Of a stretch of DNA of 64,000 nucleotides, positions 35,020-43,303 are shown one piece after another; the first letter of the stretch is position 1, and each line of letters opens with the position of its first letter. The stretch comes from Halococcus salsus (GTDB lineage: Archaea; Halobacteriota; Halobacteria; Halobacteriales; Halococcaceae): assembly GCF_009900715.1 (NCBI RefSeq), contig NZ_JAAAJC010000005.1, forward strand, positions 84,262 to 148,261, written 5' to 3'. The position numbers and the translations under genes are program-made. The notes under the pieces are model-generated. The model did no database searches. It saw nothing but the letters and a program-made list of their open reading frames with translations, and was not told the DNA's origin.

Positions 35020-36800
35020 GGCTGCCACCGCCCGCCGAGCCGGTCGATCACGAGGAAGCTCGCCGCGGTCACGACTAACAACACTGTGCCCATCGCGGTC
35101 GCGGGACCGAGGCTCGGCCCCACGGACCGGTTCCCGATGTAGCGTTCGAGCGCCACGGGCATCGTGTAGGTGTTCACGCCCTGGGAGAGGAGGACCGTCG
35201 AGTCGAACTCCCCGATCGAGATCGCGAACGCGAAGGCGGCCCCCGCGAGGACGGCCGTCGCCACCAGCGGGAGTTCGACGTCGAGGAGGACCCGAAACCG
35301 ACTCGCGCCGAGCGAGCGCGCCGAATCGAGGAGGCGGGAGTCGATCCCGGAGAGGGCGGGTGTGACGTTCCGGCTCACGAACGGGTAGGCCGCGACGGCG
35401 TGGGCGAACACGATGGCGACCGGCCCGCTCGCGACGAGGCGGTGGCCGGCCACCGTCGTGCCGAACACCAGCGTCTGGAGCATCCCGAGACCGACCACGA
35501 CACCGCTGACCGCGAGCGGCGCGCTCATCAGGGTTTCGGCAACTCTGGACCCGCGACCGCCCCGCGCCGCGAGCACCGAGACCACCACCCCCATCGGCAC
35601 CGCGAGGAGGAGGGTGCCGAGGCTGAAGAGGAGAGAGTTCCGGACCGCAGGCAGTGGTCGTATCGTCCCAACGGCGGTCGCGGCCTGCTGGCGCGCGAGG
35701 AAGGCGTAGTTCGCTGTCGTGAGTCCGTTCGGTCCCGTGAAGCTCTCGACAACCATGCTCACGAGCGGGCCGACGAACAGGAGCACCACGACGAGTCCGT
35801 AGGCGAACAGTCCGACTCGAACCGGGTCGCGGAGGGTGCGCCAGCCGACCGAAAGTCGGTGGCGGGAAAGCGTCGTGGTGCCGCGCGAACGGACCTGTCG
35901 TGCCTCGTATCTGAGGTAGAGGTAGGTCAGCGAGAGCGAGAGCACCGTCTCGATGGTGCCGAGGGTCGCGGCCTCGCCCAGCGCGAGGTCCTGCACGCGG
36001 GCGTAGAGCCAGACCTCGACGGTGGCGAGCTGGAGCCCGCCGAGCGCGAGCACGATCGGGAACGAGAGAAAGGTGAAGACGAACGTCAGCAGTGCCGCGG
36101 TGAGGACCGCGGGAGCGAGTTCGGGCAGCACGACGTCGCGAAACGCCCTGAGTCGGGACGCACCGAGCGACCGCGCGCTCTCGACCCGGCGGGCGTCGAC
36201 CGACTCCCAGGCGGTCGTCACGAGCCGCGTCACGAGCGGCGCGTTGTAGAAGGCGTGGGCGAGCACGACCGCCTTGAGGGTGAACAGCACGCCGCCGACC
36301 GGGCCGAGGCCGAGCAACCCGAGGAGGTCGTTGAGCGAGCCGTTCTGCCCGAACATCGCGAGGAAGCCGACCGCGACCATGATCGAAGGGAGGACGAACG
36401 GCACGATGGTGAGCGATCGGAGGGTCCGCCGGCCGACGAACTCGAACCGTGCGAGGAGGTACGCGCCCGGAAGTCCAACCGCGACGCTGGCGACCGTCGA
36501 GAGCGCGGCCTGCCAAGCCGTGAAGCCGAACAGCCCGAACCCTATCGAGGGAAAACCGGCTCGAACCCAGCCACCGAGACCTGCGGGCACCCCCAACGGG
36601 TCGCGCACCGCGCCGGCCAGCACGCCGGTGTAGAAGGGGTCGCCGAGGACGTCCGCGAGCGGGCCGAGGGTGAGCCGGCCACTCCGCACGACGGCCGCGA
36701 CGAGGACGCTCCCTACCGGGTAGTAGAACACGACGAGGAGTATCGCGAACGTCGCGACGACCCCGACCGGGAGCGCGAGGCGCTCCGCCCGCCGCGCCAT
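35016..36800 (-). CDS. thiP: ABC transporter permease, fused two-domain
   Basis: A 594-residue integral membrane protein made of two permease halves of about six segments each. The first half carries an EAA-type loop near SARSLGASRLRAFRDVVLPE and the second near SARSLGASRFRVLLDVELPL. This doubled architecture matches ThiP and FbpB. It starts with the ATG at 36800, sharing one base with the stop of the binding-protein gene, so the three proteins are made in fixed order. It would form the membrane pore for the substrate delivered by the binding lipoprotein. Confidence 0.85.
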   Translation of the reverse strand: MARRAERLALPVGVVATFAILLVVFYYPVGSVLVAAVVRSGRLTLGPLADVLGDPFYTGVLAGAVRDPLGVPAGLGGWVRAGFPSIGFGLFGFTAWQAALSTVASVAVGLPGAYLLARFEFVGRRTLRSLTIVPFVLPSIMVAVGFLAMFGQNGSLNDLLGLLGLGPVGGVLFTLKAVVLAHAFYNAPLVTRLVTTAWESVDARRVESARSLGASRLRAFRDVVLPELAPAVLTAALLTFVFTFLSFPIVLALGGLQLATVEVWLYARVQDLALGEAATLGTIETVLSLSLTYLYLRYEARQVRSRGTTTLSRHRLSVGWRTLRDPVRVGLFAYGLVVVLLFVGPLVSMVVESFTGPNGLTTANYAFLARQQAATAVGTIRPLPAVRNSLLFSLGTLLLAVPMGVVVSVLAARGGRGSRVAETLMSAPLAVSGVVVGLGMLQTLVFGTTVAGHRLVASGPVAIVFAHAVAAYPFVSRNVTPALSGIDSRLLDSARSLGASRFRVLLDVELPLVATAVLAGAAFAFAISIGEFDSTVLLSQGVNTYTMPVALERYIGNRSVGPSLGPATAMGTVLLVVTAASFLVIDRLGGRWQP

Positions 36801-37939
36801 CAGGTGCTCGCCACGAGCCGCGACCAGTCCTCGACCCAACCGCCGACCGACCCCGCGAGCTCGTCGTAGGACATCGTGACGGGGTTCGGGGGTTCCTTCG
36901 CGTACTTCTCGAACTCCTCTCCCGGGGAGACACCCTTCACGGCGGGGAACTGGACGTTTCTGACCGCGATCTCCGACTGGGCCCGGTCGGTGAGCACGAA
37001 GCTCATGAACTCACGGGCGAGCGTCGGGTTGCTCGCGTCGGCGAAGGTCGCCATCGCCTCGGGGTTGGCGTAGCCCTCCCCGTCGAGGAAGCCCACTTGA
37101 TGGCGGCGGAGCTGGGCCTTCGAGTCGTGGTAGTAGACCTGGTCGGTCGAGTAGGAGACCACCATCGGGGCCTCGCCGTCGGTGAAGGCCTGGTAGGCGG
37201 GCTCCCAGTCCGAAAGCACTCGCACCCCGTTGTCGAGGAGGTCCCGCCAGTAATCGAGGTAGCCGTCCTCGCCCTTCGCGAGGATCGTCCAGAGCAGGAA
37301 CGCCTGCCCGGGATCCGACTGCTGGGCGTTCTCGGTGATGAGCTTGTTCGCGTACTGGGAGGTGGTCAGCGCGTCGAAATTCTTCGGCCCGTCGACCTTC
37401 GTCCCGTCGTAGACAAGCGTGATGTAGCCCGTATCGTAGGGGATCGCCCGTCCTCGCGGATCGACGTCCAGCGTCTGCTTGAGCGCATCCGTCCCGTCGA
37501 CGTTCCCGCTCGACCGGAACAGGGGGCTGTCGAGCTGCCGCCGGACGCGGACGAGGTCACTGGTGTTCAGCCCAACGTACAGGTCCGCGTCGATGGGGGC
37601 CCCCTGCTGGGCGCGCTGGACGAACTGGTTGACCCCGTTCTCGGGGACTTGGAACTCCACGGTCGCGTTCGAGTGGCGCTCCTCGAAGGCGGATTTCAGC
37701 CACGCGCCCGCGGTGTCCTCGCCGGTGAACGACGCGTAGGTGGCGACCGTGAGGGTGCCGCCTCCGTTCGCCGACCCCACCGTCGCGGTCGTGTTACCGG
37801 TCGTGGTCCCCGACCCGCCGGTCGCGCTCCCGTTCGAGCCGGAGCCGTTCGTCGACCCGTCGCCGCTCGTACAGCCCGCGAGCAGCGTCGCCCCGACCGC
37901 GCCGCCCCCGGCTCGCCGGATGAACGCTCGTCGTTTCAT
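36800..37939 (-). CDS. thiB: ABC substrate-binding lipoprotein, ThiB-like
   Basis: A 379-residue binding protein. The N-terminus MKRRAFIRRAGGGAVG followed by LLAGC is a Tat signal with a lipobox; the cysteine at 22 would be lipid-modified and anchor it outside the cell. A Gly/Ser/Thr-rich linker follows, then a periplasmic-binding-protein fold with YASFTGEDTAG, AIPYDTGYITLVYDG and MVVSYSTDQVYYHD, most like ThiB and related thiamine or iron-type binding proteins. No TPP riboswitch-like sequence is visible upstream. It is the first gene of a three-gene operon. Thiamine is the likeliest ligand. Confidence 0.8.
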   Translation of the reverse strand: MKRRAFIRRAGGGAVGATLLAGCTSGDGSTNGSGSNGSATGGSGTTTGNTTATVGSANGGGTLTVATYASFTGEDTAGAWLKSAFEERHSNATVEFQVPENGVNQFVQRAQQGAPIDADLYVGLNTSDLVRVRRQLDSPLFRSSGNVDGTDALKQTLDVDPRGRAIPYDTGYITLVYDGTKVDGPKNFDALTTSQYANKLITENAQQSDPGQAFLLWTILAKGEDGYLDYWRDLLDNGVRVLSDWEPAYQAFTDGEAPMVVSYSTDQVYYHDSKAQLRRHQVGFLDGEGYANPEAMATFADASNPTLAREFMSFVLTDRAQSEIAVRNVQFPAVKGVSPGEEFEKYAKEPPNPVTMSYDELAGSVGGWVEDWSRLVAST

Positions 37940-38013
37940 TACCGAGTGATTTCACCGGGTGGAGGTAAACCTGTTGTCCTTGATCGGTGGACGGTCGTGG
38001 GCCGCCACGGTCG

Positions 38014-38022
38014 AAGGCTTAA
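38014..38022 (+). promoter_or_regulatory. TATA-like box for the 38.0 kb ferredoxin gene
   Basis: AGGCTTAAG (within CGAAGGCTTAAGTG) centred about 30 bases before the ATG at 38050. This predicts an essentially leaderless transcript. Confidence 0.45.
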
Positions 38023-38373
<351 letters not shown>

Positions 38374-38479
38374 CAGGGCAACGGCTCGAAACGAAGTTCT
38401 GCTGGCGAGGTCGGAGCGTTTTGCTGACGAGGTTGGAGCGGTCGGCGCGCGCATGCGGGTGGCGCGAGCGATAGCGAGC

Positions 38480-38780
38480 GGCGGCCGCGAATCGGCGTGC
38501 GAGGGATGAACGACGCGAGGGCGGTGCCCGAGCGGAGTGAGTCGGTTGGGGAGGCTCGTGGCCGTCGCGGGACGGTTGCGGTGGCGGAGCGGTTGGTATT
38601 TGACCCGCGAACGAATGGTGTGAGGGTCGACTGAAGGCAGAACCTCACTGCGATCGGAGCGTGGCCGATCGCCGGGAGGGAACGAGGCGAACGAAGCTCT
38701 TCCCGTGGGAACCCGACGGGCTGTTAGTCCATGTTTCGCCGGGGAGCGAACGAACTGCGCGACCGTGGCAAGACGTGGAT
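38480..38780 (-). repeat. dispersed intergenic element, copy 5 (mosaic of A and B parts)
   Basis: In the 409-base gap between the ferredoxin and the lipoprotein gene. The A-type half (38480-38596) carries GCGTGCGAGGGATGAACGAC and GGTTGGGGAGGCTCGTGGCC, as in copies 1 and 2. The B-type half (38685-38780) has a diverged anchor pair, CCATGTTTCGCC (38729-38740) and GGCAAGACGTGG (38767-38778), with nine of twelve positions pairing, plus GAAGCTCTTCCCGTGGGA. The two halves together suggest that the modules are exchangeable. Confidence 0.6.
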
Positions 38781-38782
38781 GG

Positions 38783-39178
38783 TCAGGGGAGCGTGTTGCC
38801 GCTGGTGGTCACGTTCGCGGTGCCGACGGTCGTGCCGTTGACCGTGTTCACCGCCACCACCGTCGCGGTCGTGCCGACCGGGAGCGGGAGCGTGACGCTG
38901 GTCTGGCCCGCATCGACCGTCGTCGTGTAGAACGACTTCCCGCTCTCGGTCACGACCGAGAGTTCGGTCACCCCGAGGCTCGTCGTCGCCTGCGGGGTCA
39001 GCGAGACGGAGGCCTGGATGGAGGAGGCACCCCAGGCATCGGACGTCGAGAAGCCCTCGAAGACCGCTGGGCTGTTCGATTCAACGGTGATCGTCGGTTG
39101 GGCCGTTACACAGCCGGAGCCGACGAGCGCGACGACGACCACGAGGACGAGGAGCCGGGGGCGAAGGGTGGAGGTCAC
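38783..39178 (-). CDS. secreted lipoprotein of unknown function
   Basis: A 131-residue protein with a signal sequence (LLVLVVVVALVGSGC) and lipobox cysteine at about residue 23. The mature part is rich in Thr, Val and Ser, poor in charge, and probably a beta sandwich (TTVDAGQTSVTLPLPVGTTA, VNTVNGTTVGTANVTTSG). The regular spacing of strands resembles a small Ig-like domain, but I cannot assign a family. Its end abuts copy 5 of the intergenic element. Cell-surface location is likely; function unknown. Confidence 0.7.
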   Translation of the reverse strand: MTSTLRPRLLVLVVVVALVGSGCVTAQPTITVESNSPAVFEGFSTSDAWGASSIQASVSLTPQATTSLGVTELSVVTESGKSFYTTTVDAGQTSVTLPLPVGTTATVVAVNTVNGTTVGTANVTTSGNTLP

Positions 39179-39278
39179 TGTTCTCCGGTCGGCCCCGAAC
39201 GGCCTTCTAGCTTACGTGATGGGCCACTCAGTCCGCGAATGCGAAACTATCAACCGGCGGGCCGCGTTGGGTTCGATG

Positions 39279-39488
39279 ATGACCACTGACGACCCGACCG
39301 CGTGGGAATATCACACCCTCCGGCCGCCTCGCGAGGCGACCAAGAAGGAGGCGAGCGACCCGGTCGCCGAACTCAACGAACTCGGTGCGGAGGGCTGGGA
39401 ACTCGTGACCACCGTCGAGTACTCCGGCGGCGGCACCAAGTACCTCGTTCTCAAGCGTCCGCGCGACGCGGCCACGGACTCCCAATGA
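39279..39488 (+). CDS. DUF4177-like small protein, second copy
   Basis: A 69-residue protein with WEYHTLRPPREATKKEA and LNELGAEGWELVTTVEYSGG, the strand-helix-strand signature of DUF4177. It is the second member in the window, after the one at about 20.5 kb, but the sequences are only distantly alike. It overlaps the next gene by four bases (ATGA), so the two are translated together; this suggests that the membrane protein following it is its functional partner. The ATG at 39279 was chosen over one codon earlier by convention only. Confidence 0.75.
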   Translation: MTTDDPTAWEYHTLRPPREATKKEASDPVAELNELGAEGWELVTTVEYSGGGTKYLVLKRPRDAATDSQ

Positions 39489-40555
39489 GCGACGCGGCGG
39501 ACACCATCGACACCCAGGAGGAGGACACCCAACTCGACCAGGAGAGCATCGAGGACATCGGGACCGCGAACACGATGCGCGAGCGCTCCGGTGAAACCCG
39601 TCTCAAGGTCTGGTTCTTCCTTGCGGGCCACCGGGTGGTCGTCACCGGGCTGCTCGCGCTGTTGATCTTCGGGGTGTTCGTGCTCGGTGGCACGTATTTC
39701 TATCAGTTCCTCCTCACCGACGCCCAGACCGCCGACACGATCGAGACGCTGTTCTCGACGATGATCTCGGCCATCATCACCGGCGTCACCCTCGTGCTGA
39801 CTATCTCCCAGATCGTTATCAGTCAGGAGAACGGCCCGCTCGGCGACCAGCGCGAACGCATGAGCAACACCATGGACTTCCGGGACTACACCGAGGAGCT
39901 GACGGGTTCGCCGACCCCCGCCGACCCGTCGGCGTTCCTCAGAGCCCTCATCCTCGAGAGCAAGGACCGCGCCGAGGGGCTGCGCGAGTCGATCGCCGAC
40001 AACGACAACGACGACCTCCGTGGCGAGGTCGACGAGTTCACCAACAGCCTGATCGAGAACGCCGACACCGTCTCCGGCCGGCTCGACGGCGAGACGTTCG
40101 GCTCGTTCGACGTGCTCTCCGGCGCGCTGGATTACAACTACGGCTGGAAGGTCTTCCAGACCGAGCGGATCGCCGACGACTACACCGACGACCTCTCGGC
40201 GGAGAGCTTCGAGCGGCTCGACGAACTCAAGACGGTGCTCACGATGTTCGGCCCGGCCCGCGAGCACATCAAGACGCTCTACTTCGAGTGGGAGCTGATC
40301 AGCCTCTCGCAGAACATCCTCTACGTCTCGGTGCCGGCGCTGATCGTCGCGGGCTTCATGACGACCTTCCTCGGCGGGAGTTCGCTCTCGGGGGTCGTCC
40401 TCGGGGTCTCGGTGCTCGTCTGGGTGACCTCCATCGCGTTCGTCATCACCTGTCTACCCTTCCTCCTGCTCATCTCCTACATCGCACGGATCGCGACCAT
40501 CGCGAAACGCACCCTCGCGATCGGGCCGTTCATCCTGCGCGACTCTCAGCGCTGA
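39485..40555 (+). CDS. membrane protein of unknown function with large internal domain
   Basis: A 356-residue protein. Residues 45-120 hold two membrane segments (VVVTGLLALLIFGVFVLGG and MISAIITGVTLVLTISQIV), residues 130-270 a charged, mainly helical domain, and residues 275-350 two to three more segments (ILYVSVPALIVAGFMTTFLG, VVLGVSVLVWVTSIAFVITC). No catalytic motif is apparent. It overlaps the DUF4177-like gene and is presumably co-expressed with it. I do not recognise the family. Stop is at 40555, with the next gene convergent. Confidence 0.65.
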   Translation: MSDAADTIDTQEEDTQLDQESIEDIGTANTMRERSGETRLKVWFFLAGHRVVVTGLLALLIFGVFVLGGTYFYQFLLTDAQTADTIETLFSTMISAIITGVTLVLTISQIVISQENGPLGDQRERMSNTMDFRDYTEELTGSPTPADPSAFLRALILESKDRAEGLRESIADNDNDDLRGEVDEFTNSLIENADTVSGRLDGETFGSFDVLSGALDYNYGWKVFQTERIADDYTDDLSAESFERLDELKTVLTMFGPAREHIKTLYFEWELISLSQNILYVSVPALIVAGFMTTFLGGSSLSGVVLGVSVLVWVTSIAFVITCLPFLLLISYIARIATIAKRTLAIGPFILRDSQR

Positions 40556-40604
40556 ACCCTCGAACTACTTTTCGCGGCGTGCGACACATCCCACGAATCA
40601 CATC

Positions 40605-41816
40605 TCAGCTGTCGTCTTGGTCGTCGGCTTCGTCCGTCGTCCCGTCGACGTTCGGCGTCGCGTCGTCGGTGACGTCCTCGCGGTCGGCCTGTGGGTCCGT
40701 CCCGATGCTCTCGCCGAGCGAGACCGTCGGGGTCAGGGGTTCGCCCCGAACGAGTTCGGGGAGCACGATCCGAATGGCTTCGAGCACCGCGACGAACGCG
40801 ATGGGGAGGAAGAAGAAGCCGTACCAGCCGAACAGGATCGGGCCCAGCAGGTAGGCGAACATGATCACCACGGCGTCGAGCTGGCGGCCGGTGAGCACGG
40901 GCTGGATGAACGTCTGCGGGATGATGTCGAGCACGAGGAAGTAGACGACGAGCGCGCCGACGACGAACAGGTACGCGCCGCTCTCCCCGCTCTCGAACGC
41001 CTGCACGGCCAGATACGCCACGACCGGGAGGTAGATCACCTTCCCGACGACGATCGGGATCAGGCTGGTGATCCCCGTCAACACCGCGAGCACGAACACC
41101 AACGGGATCGTGAGGCCCGCGGGCGCGATCAGGTTGGTGGCCACGTACACCACGCCGGCGAGCACCGCCATCACGCCCACGAACAGCAGGTTGCCGAAGA
41201 AGACGGATTCGAGGTCCTCGTCGACCGCCGCGGCGTAGGCGTAGGCGGTGGTGTCGCGCCCGCCTACGAGGGTTCGAAAGCCCTCGGCGAGCTGGTCGTC
41301 GTTGGTCAGGAGGAAGTGCGCGAGCGTCAGCGCCAGCCCGACGAGCACGAGCCCGCCGGCGACCCCGCCGAGCACCTGGCTCCCGAGCGTGAACGCGGTC
41401 TGGGCGAGCTGACGGGGCTGGCTGATGGCTTGCTGTGGGTTCTGGAGCAGGGTCTGCACCGTCTGTTCCTGTGCCGGCGGCAGCATGCTGAGGTCGAGCG
41501 CGCCGCTCGTCCCGTTGCCGAGGCTCACGACGCCCGAGAGCTGCTGGATGATGCTGAGGCCCGTATAGAGCACGAGGGCGATGATCGGCACCACGATCAG
41601 GAGGACCGTGAGCCCCGCCGCGATGCCGTCGGAGTCGATGTAGTTCCCGAGCCACCGGCAGATCGGGCGGGTGGCGTAGTAGCCGAAGACCGCGAGCACG
41701 ACCATGCCGGCGAACGAGGACACCACGAACGCGACGAAGACCGCGAGCACGAACACGAACAGCCACCACCCGAGCCGTGCGCGGCTCGTTGGCGGACCGG
41801 TTCTGGTCTCGGACAT
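40605..41816 (-). CDS. AI-2E family (PerM-like) transporter
   Basis: A 403-residue polytopic membrane protein with about eight hydrophobic segments. Sequence features such as GLTVLLIVVPIIALVLYTGL, FLLTNDDQLAEGFRTLV and LVVYFLVLDIIPQTFIQPVL match the AI-2E/PerM family, whose members export small molecules or exchange Na+ for H+. The C-terminal 50 residues are a soluble, highly acidic tail. The start at 41816 (MSETRTGPP) was chosen because the longer frame overlaps the upstream HIT gene region. Substrate unknown. Confidence 0.85.
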   Translation of the reverse strand: MSETRTGPPTSRARLGWWLFVFVLAVFVAFVVSSFAGMVVLAVFGYYATRPICRWLGNYIDSDGIAAGLTVLLIVVPIIALVLYTGLSIIQQLSGVVSLGNGTSGALDLSMLPPAQEQTVQTLLQNPQQAISQPRQLAQTAFTLGSQVLGGVAGGLVLVGLALTLAHFLLTNDDQLAEGFRTLVGGRDTTAYAYAAAVDEDLESVFFGNLLFVGVMAVLAGVVYVATNLIAPAGLTIPLVFVLAVLTGITSLIPIVVGKVIYLPVVAYLAVQAFESGESGAYLFVVGALVVYFLVLDIIPQTFIQPVLTGRQLDAVVIMFAYLLGPILFGWYGFFFLPIAFVAVLEAIRIVLPELVRGEPLTPTVSLGESIGTDPQADREDVTDDATPNVDGTTDEADDQDDS

Positions 41817-41946
41817 GGCCGAACATGGAACAGCCGATTCAAACCGTTGTGGCTTGCCGGCCCCCGCTCGACGGTCCGCCGACACCCGTCCCGAACCCTC
41901 TTTGTCGGGCGCGTCCGATGGTCCCCCGGCATCACGCCATCAACCC

Positions 41947-42378
41947 ATGAGCTCGAACGACCCCGACTGCCCGTTCTGTGGTATCGTCGCCGGCGAGATC
42001 CCCGGTCGTATCGTCGCCGAGACCGACCGGACGACCGCGTTCCTCGACGCGAACCCGCTCGCACCCGGCCACACCCTCGTGGTGCCGAACGACCACCACG
42101 AGCGCCTCGACGACCTCCCCGAGGACCTCGCGACCGAGGTCTTCTCGACCCTCCACCGGTTGACGCCCACCGTCGAAGCCGCGGTCGACGCCGACGCCAC
42201 CACCGTCGCGTTCAACAACGGTCCCGCCGCCGGTCAGGAGGTCCCGCACGTCCACGGGCACGTCATCCCACGGTTCTCGGACGACGGCGGCGCGCCGATC
42301 CACGCCGTCGCCGGCGACCGACCCGACCTCTCCGACGACGAGCTCGACGCCATCGCCGACCGTATCGGTGCTCGCTAA
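41947..42378 (+). CDS. HIT family nucleotide hydrolase
   Basis: A 143-residue histidine-triad protein. CPFCGIVAGE at the start supplies a zinc-binding CxxC pair, LAPGHTLVVPNDHHERLDDL follows, and HVHGHVIPRF (residues about 99-108) is the histidine triad itself. The family hydrolyses AMP linked to amines, acyl groups or dinucleotides (AppppA type). No obvious partner is adjacent. It is complete and probably cytoplasmic. Its stop is followed by an AT-rich region leading to the TFB gene. Confidence 0.9.
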   Translation: MSSNDPDCPFCGIVAGEIPGRIVAETDRTTAFLDANPLAPGHTLVVPNDHHERLDDLPEDLATEVFSTLHRLTPTVEAAVDADATTVAFNNGPAAGQEVPHVHGHVIPRFSDDGGAPIHAVAGDRPDLSDDELDAIADRIGAR

Positions 42379-42420
42379 CATATTTTTAATCTAAGATAGG
42401 AAAAACAAGAAAATATTAAG
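42379..42420 (+). promoter_or_regulatory. AT-rich promoter region of the TFB gene
   Basis: A 42-base stretch is almost entirely A and T, in contrast to its GC-rich surroundings. AATATTA at 42412-42418 would direct transcription from about 42440, eight bases before the ATG at 42448. A second TTTTTAAT at 42383-42390 is an alternative box. GGGAGG at 42435-42440 is a possible ribosome-binding site. Confidence 0.55.
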
Positions 42421-42447
42421 TAGTGGGCCGGTGTGGGAGGATTCGTG

Positions 42448-43302
42448 ATGGAGACGAGGTACGCGTGTCCCGAATGCAACGGCTCCCTGAGCGGGTCCGG
42501 TAACGAGACGTTCTGTACGAGCTGTGGGCTGGTCGTCGCCGAGGACAACATCGACCGGGGTCCGGAGTGGCGGTCGTTCGCCGACGGTCCGAATCGAAAG
42601 CGGACGGGTGCGCCCCTCACGCGCTCGCGCCACGACCGCGGGCTCTCGACCGAGATCGGCCGGTCGACCCGGCTCACCGGGCGGAAACGCAGGCTTTTCG
42701 CACGTCTGCGCCGCCAGCACAACCGCGCGCGGATCGCCTCGAAAGCCGAGCGAAACCGGGTCTACGCCTTCACCGAGATCCGTCGATTGGTCGGTGCGCT
42801 CGGGCTCCCGGAGACGGTTCGCGACCGGGCGTGCGTGCTCTTCGAGTCCGCCCAGAACGCGGACCTCCTCCGGGGGCGGTCGCTCGAAGGCTTCGCCGCC
42901 GCGGCGGTCTACGCGGTCTGTCGAACCGAGAGGCTCTCGCGAACCATCGCGGAGGTCCGCGAGGCCGCCAAGGCCACTCGCGGCGAACTCGTCGCGGCCT
43001 ACGACGCGCTCAACCGGGAGCTGGGCCTCCCGACGGGGCCGATAGACCCCGCCGAGTACGTACCCCGATTCGCGAGTCTGCTCGACGTCTCGAGCGCCGT
43101 CGAGAGACGAGCACGCGAACTCGTCGGGGAAGCCGAGTCGCTCGGGGTGACCAGCGGCCGAAACCCGAGCGGGGTCGCCGCGGCCTGTCTCTACACCGCC
43201 GCGCGCGAGCTGGACGGCTCGCTCACCCAGCAGGCCGCCGCCGACGTCGCGGGCGTCACCCCCGTCACGCTCCGGGCGACCTATCACGACCTCCGGGGGT
43301 AG
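42448..43302 (+). CDS. tfb: transcription initiation factor TFB
   Basis: A 284-residue general transcription factor that bridges TBP-bound promoter DNA and RNA polymerase. The N-terminal zinc ribbon has cysteines at 7, 10, 23 and 26 (CPEC, CTSC). The B-reader-type region follows (RKRTGAPLTRSRHDRGLSTE), then two cyclin-like repeats from about 95 onward, each with a KATRGELVAAYD- or GVTPVTLRATYHD-type helix-turn-helix. Haloarchaea carry many TFBs that rewire promoter choice, and this may be one of these. Its stop (43302) and that of MCM are one base apart in convergence. Confidence 0.92.
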   Translation: METRYACPECNGSLSGSGNETFCTSCGLVVAEDNIDRGPEWRSFADGPNRKRTGAPLTRSRHDRGLSTEIGRSTRLTGRKRRLFARLRRQHNRARIASKAERNRVYAFTEIRRLVGALGLPETVRDRACVLFESAQNADLLRGRSLEGFAAAAVYAVCRTERLSRTIAEVREAAKATRGELVAAYDALNRELGLPTGPIDPAEYVPRFASLLDVSSAVERRARELVGEAESLGVTSGRNPSGVAAACLYTAARELDGSLTQQAAADVAGVTPVTLRATYHDLRG

Positions 43303-43303
43303 T

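Noticed and set aside
33943..36933. A 996-codon minus-strand frame through the ABC transporter genes
   Set aside because: Only its last 358 codons match a family (the ATPase). The earlier part overlaps the permease in another frame and is Arg/Pro-rich without domains.
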